This document shows positions 8,435-17,680 of a DNA stretch of 64,000 nucleotides, one piece after another; positions within the stretch are counted from its first letter, which is position 1; each line of letters starts with the position of its first letter. The translations under genes and the position numbers were made by a program. The notes under the pieces are model-generated. The model searched no databases. It was not told where the DNA came from and saw only the letters and a list, made by a program, of their open reading frames with translations. Source of the DNA: DATFVJ01 sp963820395 (GTDB lineage Bacteria; Actinomycetota; Actinomycetes; Streptosporangiales; Streptosporangiaceae); NCBI GenBank assembly GCA_963820395.1, contig CAWGAE010000028.1:1-64000 (forward strand), in the 5' to 3' direction.

Positions 8435-9283
8435 ATGCCGGTGGCCGACTACCAGACAGACGACTACTGGTTCTCCGCGATCCCAGCTGGTAAGAAGCCG
8501 GTTGAGATAAACACCGGCATGGCGCACATAGCGCGGGTCTACGACTACTGGCTCGGCGGCAAGGATAACTACGCCGCCGACAGGGAAGGGGCCGAGCAGG
8601 TAATCGCGGCATTCCCCGGCATCGGTGTCAGCGTTCGCGCGCAGCGGGCATTCCTGGGCCGGGCAGTCCACTATCTGGCCGCTGAGGCGGGCATCCGGCA
8701 GTTCCTGGACATTGGCACCGGCCTGCCGTCCGCCAACAACACGCACGAGGTCGCACAGCAGGCGGCGCCGGAGTGCCGCGTCGTCTACGTGGACAACGAC
8801 CCGATCGTGCTCGCACACGCCCGTGCCCTCCTCGCGAGCGGCCAGCAGGGTGCGAGCGCCTATATCGACGCGGATCTGCGGGATACCGGCAGGATCTTCC
8901 AGGAGGCGGCAGGCACGCTGGACTTCGGCAAGCCGGTCGCGGTCATGCTGATGGGGATCCTGCACTGCATCCCCGAGGACAACGACCCTCACGGGATCGT
9001 TGCGCGAGTGCTGGGTGCAATGCCATCGGGCAGCTACCTGGTGGTCGCCCACCCTGTCGATGACGTTAATACCGGCCAGATGACCGATGCCGCGGCGCGT
9101 CTCAACCGGTTGATGGCGCAGCAGGTCACTCTCCGCGCCCGTGCCGAGGTCTACCGTTTCTTCGAGGGCCTGGACATGGTGGAGCCGGGCCTCGTGCAAG
9201 TGCACCGCTGGCGGATCGGCACAGGTGAGAAGGTGCCCACGGGCGACCTACCCAACTATGGCGGAATTGGCCGCAAGCCCTGA
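8435..9283 (+). CDS. SAM-dependent methyltransferase, DUF574 family
   Basis: The 282-residue product starts ARVYDYWLGGKDNYAADREGAEQ after a short leader, the hallmark of DUF574 (Methyltransf_19). A SAM-binding segment follows: FLDIGTGLPSANNTHEVAQ, then VVYVDNDPIVLAHARALL. Members are numerous in actinomycetes and their substrates are mostly unknown. A clear aggaaagg ribosome site precedes the ATG. It is the first gene of an accessory stretch inserted between the TIGR03085 gene and hisF, and it converges on the XRE regulator across three 11-bp repeats (9303-9335). Confidence 0.9.
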   Translation: MPVADYQTDDYWFSAIPAGKKPVEINTGMAHIARVYDYWLGGKDNYAADREGAEQVIAAFPGIGVSVRAQRAFLGRAVHYLAAEAGIRQFLDIGTGLPSANNTHEVAQQAAPECRVVYVDNDPIVLAHARALLASGQQGASAYIDADLRDTGRIFQEAAGTLDFGKPVAVMLMGILHCIPEDNDPHGIVARVLGAMPSGSYLVVAHPVDDVNTGQMTDAAARLNRLMAQQVTLRARAEVYRFFEGLDMVEPGLVQVHRWRIGTGEKVPTGDLPNYGGIGRKP

Positions 9284-9333
9284 TGCCGCTACCGGCGCGG
9301 CTGGCAGTGGGCTAGCAGTGGGCTAGCACTGGG

Positions 9334-10244
9334 CTAGCGGAGCCCTTTCTTGATCTTCCCGAGGAAGCTCGCGGTGTCCGCAGGGGGCTCCGCCTCGGCG
9401 CTCGAGAAGGTCCATGACTTCCATGTAGTGATCGGTATCATCGCGCTTGTCCAGGTAAACGGCGCTGGTCAGCTGTTCGAGGTAGACGACGTCCGGCAGA
9501 TCACGCTCGGCGAACCGCAGGATGGTGAACGCGCCGCCCGCGGCGGCGTGCCCGCCGCGCCGGAACGGCACGACCTGGAGGACGACGTTCGGCAGCTCGC
9601 TGATCTCGATGAGATGCTCCTAGCTGGCCGCGCATCACGTCGTCCCCGCCGATCGGCCGCCGCAGCGCCGCCTCGTCTACCACGGTCCATAGGGTAGGCG
9701 GCTCAGGGCAGGTCAGTAGTTCCTGGCGGGCGAGGCGCAGGTTCACCCGGCGCTCGATCTCCCCGGCGGGCGCCGACCTGTGACCGAGGACGGTGACGGC
9801 GCGGGCATAATCTTCGGTCTGGAAAAGACCGGGCACGAACTGCAGCTCATAAGATCGGATGAGCGAAGCGGCCTGCTCGAGCCCGATGTAGACCTCGAAC
9901 CAGTCCGGCAGGATGTCGTTGTACTTGGCCCACCAGCCCTGGACGTTGGCCCGTTCCGCGAGCGACTCGAGCGCCGCACGCTCCTGCGCGTCGTTGACGC
10001 CGTAGAGGACCAGCAGGTCCGCCACGTCCCGCTCCTTGAAGCCCACCCGCCCGTGCTCAAGGCGGCTGATCTTGGAGCGGGACGCCCTGATCTCGTAGCC
10101 GGCTTCCTCGCGGGTGATGCCCCTCGCCTCGCGCAGGCGGCGCAGTCGGGCGCCGAGCAGCATGCGCAAAACCGTGGGGCCGCCCCTTGGCATCGCAAGG
10201 ATGCGGTCCACCGGCAGATCGCTGGCCGGCGGAACGGCGTTCAT
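9334..10244 (-). CDS. XRE-family regulator with DUF5753 domain, two frame breaks
   Basis: The N-terminus carries a helix-turn-helix (LGARLRRLREARGITREEAGYEIRAS, then SRSKISRLEHGR; about residues 30-70). The ligand-like DUF5753 domain follows, with GWWAKYNDILPDWFEVYIGLE and RSYELQFVPGLFQTEDYARA. The frame breaks near 9629 and near 9405, and one extra base at each place restores the family C-terminus (EISELPN, VYLEQLTSAVYLDKRDD, SFLGKIKKGLR). The total length fits two extra bases. Such regulators usually sit beside a small DUF397 protein; none is seen here. Two breaks in a dispensable gene could be real decay or the same sequence errors seen elsewhere. Confidence 0.8.
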
Positions 10245-10701
10245 GCTGGCTCCCGGAGCAATAGGAGGGCACCCGGTGCCCGTTCCCGGCCGTCGCCGAA
10301 ATGCATGTCACGTACCCCCCGCGCCGTAATCCGCGCCCCTATCCCCAGCGCGCCCCTGCCCCCGCGCCGCGCGCAACCATGCATAGCGGTTGGCCTCTAC
10401 TACTGGGTGCGGGGCGCACAGCGGACAATATCACTTGCGCGCCGCCTCGTCCGCTACTATCCGGCGATGCGCGGTATATCGGGCTGCCGGGCAGCCATCC
10501 CGCTCGGGCACGGCGCCAGTTTCGCGTAGCGTCACGAGATGCGTACGATTCAAATGCACGTGCATCAGCGTTTGAATCAGCCCTTGCAACTGGTGCGTGC
10601 GTACGGGAGGATTTGCCCGGACGGACCACGTAATGCCCGAGCGGATGGGACCGCGGGGATGGTGATGACAGCAGATTCGGTACGCGCTTGCGACCAGACC
10701 C
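10245..10701. promoter_or_regulatory. divergent intergenic region with nested palindrome
   Basis: This 457-bp gap lies between the divergent XRE regulator and ATP-binding protein genes and holds no supported gene. At 10547-10578 there is an 8-bp outer inverted repeat, gattcaaa and tttgaatc. It encloses a perfect 10-bp palindrome, tgcacgtgca, which abuts the left arm and lies six bases from the right arm. The site is A/T-rich compared with its surroundings. It is a plausible operator for the adjacent XRE protein; that link is inference. Confidence 0.55.
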
Positions 10702-11224
10702 ATGACCGGCGCAGCAGCCCTGGACTGGTTGCGGCCGGCGGTTGAGGTGGCCGCCCCGGTCGGCAGATACATCGCACCTGTACGCGTCACGGGCGCCTGG
10801 ACTCGCTCACCGCGGGTCGCCACCCGCACCCCCGGTCTCGAATTTGGATCGGTCAAGGCCGCCAGGGATTTCGCCGGGGTCGACCCTGCGCCGCTGGGGC
10901 ATGGCGGACCTCGGAAACGACGTGGGCGTGGTCGTATCCGAACTGCTGACCAACGCCCTTCGCCACGCCCTGCCGGGGCCAGCGGGATTAGCCGCTGCCG
11001 CGCCGATCAGGATCGGCCTGCTCCACCCGGGGCCTTGTGTGCTCTGCGCGGTGGCCGATCCGAGCGATCAGGTTCCGATCCTCAGGGAACCCGATTACCT
11101 CGCCGAAAGCGGCCGCGGCCTGCACGTCATCGCGTCACTCAGTGACCGGTGGGGCTGGACCACGCCGAGCTCTGACGGGAAAGTGGTGTGGGCCACCTTC
11201 CCGCCCGGCCGCCATCTGAGCTGA
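10702..11224 (+). CDS. ATP-binding regulator, anti-sigma (RsbW-like HATPase), one frame break
   Basis: A GHKL-type ATPase domain is visible: N-box VVVSELLTNALRHA, then CAVADPSD, then ESGRGLHVIASLSDRWGW and KVVWATFPPG at the end. Small stand-alone proteins of this type in actinomycetes are presumed anti-sigma factor kinases or regulators. The N-terminal part from ATG 10702 (residues GSVKAARDFAG just before the break) and the rest are in different frames. One extra g in the ggggtcg run near 10873 explains it and gives a product of about 173 residues. It is divergent from the XRE-DUF5753 gene, a pairing often seen in these genomes. Confidence 0.75.
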
Positions 11225-11251
11225 CCGCCGCAGCGGCCGACTGCGCTAGCG

Positions 11252-12014
11252 TCAGCGCACCAGCTGCCCCGCGGTGCGAAGAGCGTTCTTCACCTCGCTG
11301 ATCCGAAGTTGTCCGAAGTGGAATACGCTCGCGGCGAGCACCGCGTCCGCGCCCGCTTCAACCGCCGGCGCGAAATGGGCGAGGTCGCCCGCTCCCCCGC
11401 TCGCGATCACCGGCACCGTCACCGTGGCGCGGATGGCGCAGATCATCTCAAGGTCATAACCGGCCTTGGTGCCATCCGCATCCATCGAATTCAGCAGGAT
11501 CTCCCCGGCGCCGAGCCCGGCAGCGCGTGCAGTCCACTCGACCGCGTCGATCCCGGTACCGCGGCGGCCGCCATGCGTGGTCACCTCGAAACCGCTCGGC
11601 ACGCCCGCGCCACGGCGGGCATCCACCGACAGAACCACGCATTGCGAGCCGAACGTCGCCGCAGCCTCGGCGAGCAGGTCGGGCCTGGCGATGGCTGCCG
11701 TGTTCAGTGACACCTTGTCGGCGCCCGCCCGAAGCAACCGGTCCACATCGCCGACGCTGCGCACGCCGCCGCCGACGGTCAGTGGGATGAAGACCTCGCC
11801 CGCAGTCGCGGCCGACCACGTCGTACATGGTGTCGCGCCCACCGCTGGACGCGGTGATGTCGAGGAAGACCAGTTCGTCGGCTCCTTCTTCGCCATAGAC
11901 CCTGGCCAGCTCTACCGGGTCACCCGCATCGCGCAGCGCGCGGAAGTTCACTCCCTTGACCACCCGGCCGGCGTCCACATCCAGGCAAGGGATGACCCTG
12001 ACCGCGACTGTCAT
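11252..12014 (-). CDS. hisF: imidazole glycerol phosphate synthase, cyclase subunit, one frame break
   Basis: Uses ammonia from HisH to convert PRFAR to imidazole glycerol phosphate and AICAR. It is a (beta/alpha)8 barrel with the N-terminal catalytic Asp in VIPCLDVDAGRVVKGVNF, the middle GGGVRS motif and VIASGGAG near the end. The frame is lost near 11810-11820, between MYDVVGR and TAGEVFIPLTVGGGVR. One extra base fits the total length, and the repaired product is 253 residues, normal for HisF. The ATG at 12014 overlaps the ridA stop. It is the last gene of the his run and converges on the ATP-binding protein. Confidence 0.92.
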
Positions 12015-12433
12015 GCGACCGCCCCGGCGCGCTGCCCTTGCAGGTTGCCCCGGGGCCAGTAGGCGATCGCCTCGACCTCTACGAGCATCCGCGGGTCGAC
12101 CAGGCGGGAGATCTCCACCATCGTTGTGGCGGGCAGAGCCTTGCCAAATGCCTCGCCGTGCGCGCGGCCGTACTCCTCCCAGCGGCTTATGTCGGTCACG
12201 AAGATCCTGGTCCGCACAACGTCCGAGATGCTCACTCCGAGCTGGCCAAGTGCCGAGGCGACGTTGGCGATCGCCTGTGCTGTCTGTTGATACGCGTCGC
12301 CTTCGTGCACGAACGTGCCATCCTGCACCGAGGTGCAGCCGCTGACGAAAACGTAGTCGCCTGCCGCTACGGCCCGGCTGTAACCGACCACTCGTTCCCA
12401 CGGCGTCCCCGAGGAAATTCTCTGTGTTTTCAT
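12011..12433 (-). CDS. RidA-family protein (reactive enamine/imine deaminase type)
   Basis: The 140-residue YjgF/YER057c/UK114 protein shows SRAVAAGDYVFVSG near the N-terminus, QTAQAIANVASALGQLG in the middle, the arginine of VRTRIFVTD and a C-terminal EVEAIAYWP. RidA proteins hydrolyse reactive enamines/imines made by PLP enzymes. The conserved Arg of the active group is present, but the substrate is not predictable. It overlaps priA and hisF (ATGA at both ends), so it is translated as part of the his operon, an arrangement also found in streptomycetes. Confidence 0.85.
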   Translation of the reverse strand: MKTQRISSGTPWERVVGYSRAVAAGDYVFVSGCTSVQDGTFVHEGDAYQQTAQAIANVASALGQLGVSISDVVRTRIFVTDISRWEEYGRAHGEAFGKALPATTMVEISRLVDPRMLVEVEAIAYWPRGNLQGQRAGAVA

Positions 12434-13152
12434 TCGGCCACTGCCTCCAGCGCTTGGGTGAGAGTGAACGCGCCGGCGTAAAGAGCCTTGCCGACGATGG
12501 CGCCTTCCACCCCGAGCGGTCCAAGAGAGGCGATCGCCCGCAGGTCATCCAGGCTGGCCACACCACCGCTGGCGATCACTGGGCGCGGCGTGGCGGCCGA
12601 CACCTCACGTAGCAGGTCCAGATTGGGACCGCCCATCGTGCCATCCCTGGTGACATCGGTCACCACGTAGCGCGGGCACCCGTCGTTCTCCAGCCGCTGC
12701 AGAATCTCCTGCAGGCCGCCCCCCTCCGAGGTCCAGCCGCGAGCCGCGAGCCGCGAGCCGCGAACATCCAGGCCGATGGCGATCTTCTCACCGTGCTTGG
12801 CGATCACATCCCGCACCCAGCCGGGATTCTCAAGCGCGGCGGTGCCGATGTTGACGCGCGCACATCCGGTGCCGAGCGCGGCGGCCAACGACACGTCGTC
12901 GCGGATCCCGCCAGACAGCTCGACGTTGATGTCGAGCTTGCCCACCACCTCAGCGAGCAGTTCGCGGTTGCTGCCGCGGCCGAAGGCGGCGTCCAGATCG
13001 ACCAGATGGATCCACTGCGCGCCGCCGCGCTGCCAAGCGAGCGCCGCCTCGACAGGATCCCCGTACGAGGTCTCGGTACCGGCCGCACCCCGGACGAGCC
13101 GGACGGCCAGGCCACGCGACACGTCGACCGCGGGCAGCAGGGTCAGCGCCAT
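12430..13152 (-). CDS. priA: bifunctional HisA/TrpF isomerase PriA
   Basis: Isomerises ProFAR in histidine synthesis; PriA-type enzymes also convert phosphoribosylanthranilate (the TrpF reaction) in tryptophan synthesis. The 240-residue barrel starts LLPAVDVSRGLAVRLVRG, the actinobacterial form, with catalytic Asp in PAVDV and VTDVTRDG and the phosphate sites SGGIRDD and IASGGVAS. ATG 13152 (MALTLLPAVDV) fits the family; an ATG at 13164 adds MDVV. No separate trpF is in the window, so a dual role is likely but not proved. A run of four 7-bp gagccgc units (12738-12765) lies in the middle of the gene and stays in frame. Confidence 0.9.
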   Translation of the reverse strand: MALTLLPAVDVSRGLAVRLVRGAAGTETSYGDPVEAALAWQRGGAQWIHLVDLDAAFGRGSNRELLAEVVGKLDINVELSGGIRDDVSLAAALGTGCARVNIGTAALENPGWVRDVIAKHGEKIAIGLDVRGSRLAARGWTSEGGGLQEILQRLENDGCPRYVVTDVTRDGTMGGPNLDLLREVSAATPRPVIASGGVASLDDLRAIASLGPLGVEGAIVGKALYAGAFTLTQALEAVAE

Positions 13153-13197
13153 GACAACATCCATCCGTTCCGGTTGACGCCCGCGGGGCGCGGGTGT

Positions 13198-13824
13198 TCA
13201 CAGCTTGTCCAGCCAGTTCCTGAGCAGCTCAGCGCCCGCGTCGCCGGATTTCTCCGGATGGAACTGGGTGGCCGACAGCGGCCCGTCCTCGACCGCGGCG
13301 GCAAACCGCCCGCCGTGCTCGGCCCAGGAGACCAGCGGGATCGCGGCGGGATCCCATGCCCGCACCGCGTAGGAGTGCACGAAGTAGAAACGGGTGCCCG
13401 GGTCGAGCCCGGCGAAAAGGACCGAGCCAGGTGCCGCCTGGACCGTGTTCCAGCCCATGTGCGGGAGCACCGGGGCGTCGAGGCGCTCCACCGTTCCGGG
13501 CCAGTAGCCGCAGCCGTCAGTGACTACGCCGTGCTCGACACCGGTGGCGAACAGGATCTGCATGCCAACGCAGATGCCGAGAACCGGCCGCGTGCCGGCC
13601 AGTCGCTTGCCGATCACACCATCGCCACGGATCCCGCGGAGCCCTGCCATGCAGGCCGCGAAGGCGCCCACACCCGGGACGACCAGCCCGTCTGCGGTGA
13701 GCGCGGCGTCGCGGTCGGCGGTCACCTCGGCGTCCGCGCCGACGCGCGCCAGGGCACGCTGCGCTGACCTGAGATTTCCCGACCCGTAATCGAGCACGGC
13801 GATCTTCGGTCGGCGCGGGCTCAC
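13198..13824 (-). CDS. hisH: imidazole glycerol phosphate synthase, glutaminase subunit
   Basis: Class I glutamine amidotransferase supplying ammonia to HisF. The catalytic Cys is in LGICVGMQILF (about residue 84). The His/Glu pair is in ATQFHPEKSGDAG near the C-terminus. The oxyanion region reads VVPGVGAFAACM. At 208 residues it has the normal length. The start overlaps the hisB stop (ATGA), and the gap to priA is about 45 bp. Confidence 0.95.
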   Translation of the reverse strand: MSPRRPKIAVLDYGSGNLRSAQRALARVGADAEVTADRDAALTADGLVVPGVGAFAACMAGLRGIRGDGVIGKRLAGTRPVLGICVGMQILFATGVEHGVVTDGCGYWPGTVERLDAPVLPHMGWNTVQAAPGSVLFAGLDPGTRFYFVHSYAVRAWDPAAIPLVSWAEHGGRFAAAVEDGPLSATQFHPEKSGDAGAELLRNWLDKL

Positions 13825-14411
13825 AGCACGCCCTTGGTGCTCGGCACGCCGGTCGACCGCGGGTCCGGTGCGGCCGCATCCCGCAGCGCCCTGGCGACGG
13901 CCTTGAACTGCGCTTCCACGATGTGGTGCGGGTTACGGCCCGCCAGCACCCGCACATGCAGGCAGATCCCCGCACTCGATCCGAGCGACTCGAAGATGTG
14001 CCTGGTCAGGGTCGTGTCATAGGAGCCGATCAGCGGCGCCATGGACATCGGTTCCTCATGCACGACGTAAGGCCGCCCCGACAGGTCCACTGCCGCCTGC
14101 ACGAGCGCCTCATCGAGTGGCACGAGCGCGTCGCCGAACCGGCGGATCCCTGCCTTGTCGCCGAGCGCCGCCCGGAGCGCCTCGCCGAGCACGATCGCCG
14201 TGTCCTCGACCGTATGGTGCGCGTCGATCTCAATGTCGCCGCTGGAACGCACGGCCAGGTCGAGCCCGCCGTGCTTGCCGAGCTGGGCGAGCATGTGATC
14301 GAAGAACGGCACTCCGGTGGAGATATCGGCGAGCCCGGTGCCGTCAAGGTCGAGTTCCACGACGACCCGGGTCTCCTTAGTGACCCGCTCAGCGCGTGCG
14401 GTCCTGCTCAT
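13821..14411 (-). CDS. hisB: imidazoleglycerol-phosphate dehydratase
   Basis: Dehydrates imidazole glycerol phosphate to imidazole acetol phosphate, using Mn2+. The 196-residue monofunctional form is usual in actinobacteria. Metal-binding motifs are GVPFFDHMLAQLGKHGGLDL, DIEIDAHHTVEDTAI and, near the C-terminus, AGRNPHHIVEAQFKA. It starts three bases after the hisC stop and overlaps hisH. Confidence 0.96.
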   Translation of the reverse strand: MSRTARAERVTKETRVVVELDLDGTGLADISTGVPFFDHMLAQLGKHGGLDLAVRSSGDIEIDAHHTVEDTAIVLGEALRAALGDKAGIRRFGDALVPLDEALVQAAVDLSGRPYVVHEEPMSMAPLIGSYDTTLTRHIFESLGSSAGICLHVRVLAGRNPHHIVEAQFKAVARALRDAAAPDPRSTGVPSTKGVL

Positions 14412-14414
14412 ACG

Positions 14415-15540
14415 TCACCTGCCGCCATTACGTCGCACAGCCATTACGTCACCCAGTTTCAGGTCGCGGAGCGCGCGCCGGAACAGCGCCATCTCGGCCG
14501 GGGTACCGATGCTCACCCGCAGCCAGGCGGACGGGCCGAGCTCGCGTACGAGCACGCCGCGGTCGAGCAGCCCCTGCCAGATGGCGTGCCTGTCGGCGAA
14601 TTCGCCGAAGAGCACGAAGTTGGCATCGGAGTCCGCTACCGCGAATCCCTCATCGCGCAGCCAGGTCACGGTGGCGTCGCGCTCGGCCCGGAGCGCCGTG
14701 ACCGCACCGAGCAACTCGCCTGCGTGCGCAAGCGCCGTGCGCGCGACCGCCTGCGTGACCGCCGACAGGTGGTAGGGCAGCCGGACAAGCAAAAGGGCGT
14801 CGATGACCGCCGGGTCCGCCGCGAGGTAGCCCAGCCGCGCACCGGCCATCGCGAAAGCCTTGGACATGGTGCGGGTCACCACGAGCCGCGGGCGGTGGGG
14901 CAGCAGGGCCAGCGCGCTCGGCGCGGAGTCCCTGCCGAACTCGGCGTACGCCTCGTCCACCACGATCATGCCGCCGGTCGCGGCGCACACCGCGTCGATC
15001 ACCGCGAGCGGAAGCGCGGTCCCGGTGGGATTGTTCGGCGAGGTGAGGAAGACCACGTCCGGCTGATGCTGCCCGACCGCCGCCACCGCGTCGCTCCGCG
15101 CTCAGGCCGAAATCCTCGCTGCGCTGCCCGCTGATCCAGGCGGTGCCGGTCGTCCGGGCGATCACCGGGTGCATCGAGTAGGACGGCTCAAACCCGAGCG
15201 CGCTCCTGCCCGGCCCGCCGAATGCCTGCAGCAGTTGCTGTATAACCTCGTTGGAACCGTTGGCCGCCCACACCTGTCGCGCGGTAAGCCCGTGGCCGAG
15301 GTAGCGGGCCAGGTCCCCGCGCAGCTCAGTAGCGTCGCGGTCCGGGTAACGGTTGAGCGTCCTCGCGGCCGTCGTCACAGCCGCGCCGATCGCGGCCGCG
15401 AGTAGCGGCGACGGCGGGTATGGGTTCTCGTTCGTATTCAGCGCAGCTGCTGCCGCCAGCTGCGGCGCACCGTAAGGCTCGTGCCCGCGCAGGTCATCCC
15501 TGATGGGCAGATCCGCGAGCCGTGTCACCGATGCGCTCAT
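14415..15540 (-). CDS. hisC: histidinol-phosphate aminotransferase, one frame break
   Basis: PLP enzyme converting imidazole acetol phosphate to histidinol phosphate. The N-terminus has LNTNENPYPPS and GSNEVIQQLLQAFGGPG. The second half has FLTSPNNPTGTALP, VVDEAYAEFGRDSAP and the PLP lysine in TRTMSKAFAMAGARLGY. The two halves are in different frames, joined near 15095-15105 (EDFGLSAE, then AVAAVGQHQPDVVF). The total length fits one extra base, giving about 374 residues. It lies between hisD and hisB in the his run. Confidence 0.92.
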
Positions 15541-15592
15541 TTCCCGGTCTCCCTCGCGGGTGGCCGGGTCGGGATCGACAACGAGCGCTCCA

Positions 15593-16894
15593 TCACAACC
15601 TCACCTGGACCGCGGCGACGTGCGCGGCCAGATCCTCCGCTCCGCCGAGCGCACGGATGTCCGCGGCGGCACCGGCGAGCGCCGCGCGGTTGCACTCGAC
15701 CACATGGATTCCGCGCAGGAACGACAGGGTGGAAAGGCCGCCGGAATAACGGGCCGTGCCGCCGGTCGGCAGCACATGGTTCGACCCGGCCAGATAGTCG
15801 CCGAGTGAGACCGGTGCGTAAGGCCCCACGAAGATGGCACCCGCGTTCCTGGCACGTGCCGCGTCGGCGTAAGCCCGTTCTGTCTGTATCTCGAGGTGCT
15901 CGGGCGCCCACGCGTCCGCGACCGCAAACGCCGCGTCGAGATCGTCCACCAGGACGTGCGCGGACTGCCCGGCGAAGGCCGCCTCGACGCGCCCCCGGTT
16001 CGCCGCCGCGGGAAGCTGGCGGGCGAGCTGCACGTCGACGCGGTCGGCCAGCGTGGCGTCCGGCGTGATGTGCAGGCAGGCGGCTAGCTCGTCATGCTCT
16101 GCCTGGGCGATTAGGTCAGCCGCGACGAACACCGGGTCGGCCGTGTGATCCGCGATGATCGCGATCTCGGTCGGGCCGGCCTCGGACTCGGTTCCTATCC
16201 GGGCGCGCAGCAGCCGCTTTGCCGCGGCGACGTAAACGTTTCCCGGCCCGGTCACCATGTCGGCGGCCCGGCAGTCGGCGGTACCGTAGGCGAACATCGC
16301 GATCGCCTGGGCGCCGCCGACCGCGTGCACCTCGTCCACACCGAGCAGCGCGCAAGCGGCGAGGACCGCCGGGTGCGGGAGGCCACCATGCTCCGGTCGT
16401 GGCGGTGACGCCACAGCAAGGGATGCGACCCCTGCGACCTGCGCAGGGACGACGTTCATGACAACGGACGAGGGATACGCGACCAGGCCGCCAGGCACGT
16501 AGAGGCCGACCCGGCCGACCGGGACGTAGCGCTCAGTGACCTGCGCGCCATCGGTGACGCGGGTCGTGGTCTGGGCGGGCAACTGCGCCTCGTGCACAAG
16601 CCGCACCCGCCTGGCCGCCTCCTCGAGTGCGGCGCGGACCGCGGGGTCGAGCCCGTCCGCCGCCGTCACCAGGGCCGCATGTGGTACCCGTGTGGACTCG
16701 GCGTCCACCCCGTCGAATCTCACGGTAAAATCGCGGATCGCCGCGGCGCCGCGCTGGCGAACCTCCTCGCAGATGGGCACTACCGCATCAAGCGCGACCG
16801 CGACATCGAGGGCGGCCCGCGGCAGCACGCTGGAAAGTTTCTCCTGGCTCAGATCGGCGGGCGACGACCCGCGCAGGTCGACTCGGGAAATCAC
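15593..16894 (-). CDS. hisD: histidinol dehydrogenase
   Basis: Oxidises histidinol to histidine in two NAD-dependent steps, with Zn2+. The 433-residue product has VGLYVPGGLVAYPSSVVMN, the QAIAMFAYGT region, DMVTGPGNVYVAAAKR, GPTEIAIIADHTADP and the His/Asp active-site stretch EHDELAACLHITPDA. The GTG start at 16894 gives the family N-terminus MISRVDLRG. It heads the visible his run, and hisC starts about 50 bp downstream. The 186-bp gap upstream probably contains the operon promoter. hisG and hisE are not in the window. Confidence 0.95.
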   Translation of the reverse strand: MISRVDLRGSSPADLSQEKLSSVLPRAALDVAVALDAVVPICEEVRQRGAAAIRDFTVRFDGVDAESTRVPHAALVTAADGLDPAVRAALEEAARRVRLVHEAQLPAQTTTRVTDGAQVTERYVPVGRVGLYVPGGLVAYPSSVVMNVVPAQVAGVASLAVASPPRPEHGGLPHPAVLAACALLGVDEVHAVGGAQAIAMFAYGTADCRAADMVTGPGNVYVAAAKRLLRARIGTESEAGPTEIAIIADHTADPVFVAADLIAQAEHDELAACLHITPDATLADRVDVQLARQLPAAANRGRVEAAFAGQSAHVLVDDLDAAFAVADAWAPEHLEIQTERAYADAARARNAGAIFVGPYAPVSLGDYLAGSNHVLPTGGTARYSGGLSTLSFLRGIHVVECNRAALAGAAADIRALGGAEDLAAHVAAVQVRL

Positions 16895-17036
16895 CCCCCA
16901 AGTTTAGAGGTCGCGGCGATCCGATTACGTCTTGCTGCGGCGCTGCACCAAGAGTCGCGGCTCGCGGGGGTTTCGGTGGCATGTCTTCCCTGGACAACTG
17001 AGCCGGCCGGTCATGGGCAGTCCGCGCGGCTTCAGC

Positions 17037-17082
17037 AAGGGGGCTCAGCAGGGGCGGCTTAAGGGCTCAGCAGGGGCGGCTT
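17037..17082. repeat. two direct copies of a 22-24 bp unit
   Basis: The segment 17037-17060 is repeated at 17061-17082 with two g residues fewer; the shared core is gctcagcaggggcggctt. The second copy ends at the stop codon of the DUF2567-like gene. The rest of the gap between that gene and hisD holds nothing recognisable. Confidence 0.8.
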
Positions 17083-17680
17083 ACTGAACGTGGTCCGCGG
17101 GGGTGCTGCGCTGCCCGGCCGCGCCAGCGCCTGGTCGCCCGGGCCAACCACGCTGCCGGCCGGCCACCAGTTCGGCCAGCCCGACCACCAGGGAGGCGGT
17201 CAGCGGCCAGATCACCAGGGCAGTGCGCGCGCTAAGCTCGAGCGGCGCATGCAGGACTGCCCCGTGGTGGCTGACGAGCAGTGCGCCGCGGAACGACGCG
17301 CGGCCGATGTCGCGGCCGATCCACCACTGCACCAGCGACGCGGCGAGCCCACCAAGTATCAGCCCGGCCGCCGCGGCCGCGCCGCGCCGACGCACGGCCG
17401 TTACGTATCCGACCGCGCCGGCGAGCAGCCCTCCCAGCATTCCCACCACGCAGAACCAGCCGTCGGCCGCGATGAACGCCTTCGTTTCCGGGTTCACGAC
17501 CTGCGCCACGCCGTGCCCGGTGACGACGACGAGTACCCGTGGGGTGATCGCGGACCAGATGAACCCGCCGGGCACGCCGACCAGCGCAACCGCGACGGTG
17601 ACCACGGCAAGGACCACCAGCGGACGGGCAAGCGCGCCGCGTTGGCGGCGGCCGTCAGCGAGCGTTTCTCCTACAGCCAT
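17081..17680 (-). CDS. DUF2567-like membrane protein
   Basis: The 199-residue product has four hydrophobic helices: LVVLAVVTVAVALVGVPGGF, WFCVVGMLGGLLAGAVGYV, AGLILGGLAASLVQWWIG and ALVIWPLTASLVVGLAELV. The loop after the first helix (ITPRVLVVVTGHGVAQVVNPETKAFIAADGW, read in two parts around VVNPETKAF) matches DUF2567 proteins of actinobacteria, whose function is unknown. It is divergent from the ABC transporter pair, across about 150 bp. Confidence 0.65.
   Translation of the reverse strand: MAVGETLADGRRQRGALARPLVVLAVVTVAVALVGVPGGFIWSAITPRVLVVVTGHGVAQVVNPETKAFIAADGWFCVVGMLGGLLAGAVGYVTAVRRRGAAAAAGLILGGLAASLVQWWIGRDIGRASFRGALLVSHHGAVLHAPLELSARTALVIWPLTASLVVGLAELVAGRQRGWPGRPGAGAAGQRSTPADHVQ

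Noticed and set aside
9334..11224. Toxin-antitoxin system
   Set aside because: The XRE-DUF5753 protein resembles antitoxin-like regulators, but no toxin or DUF397 partner is adjacent; the RsbW-like ATPase is not a toxin family.
13923..15134. 403-codon plus-strand open frame across hisB and hisC
   Set aside because: Antisense to two recognised genes and of nonsense composition.
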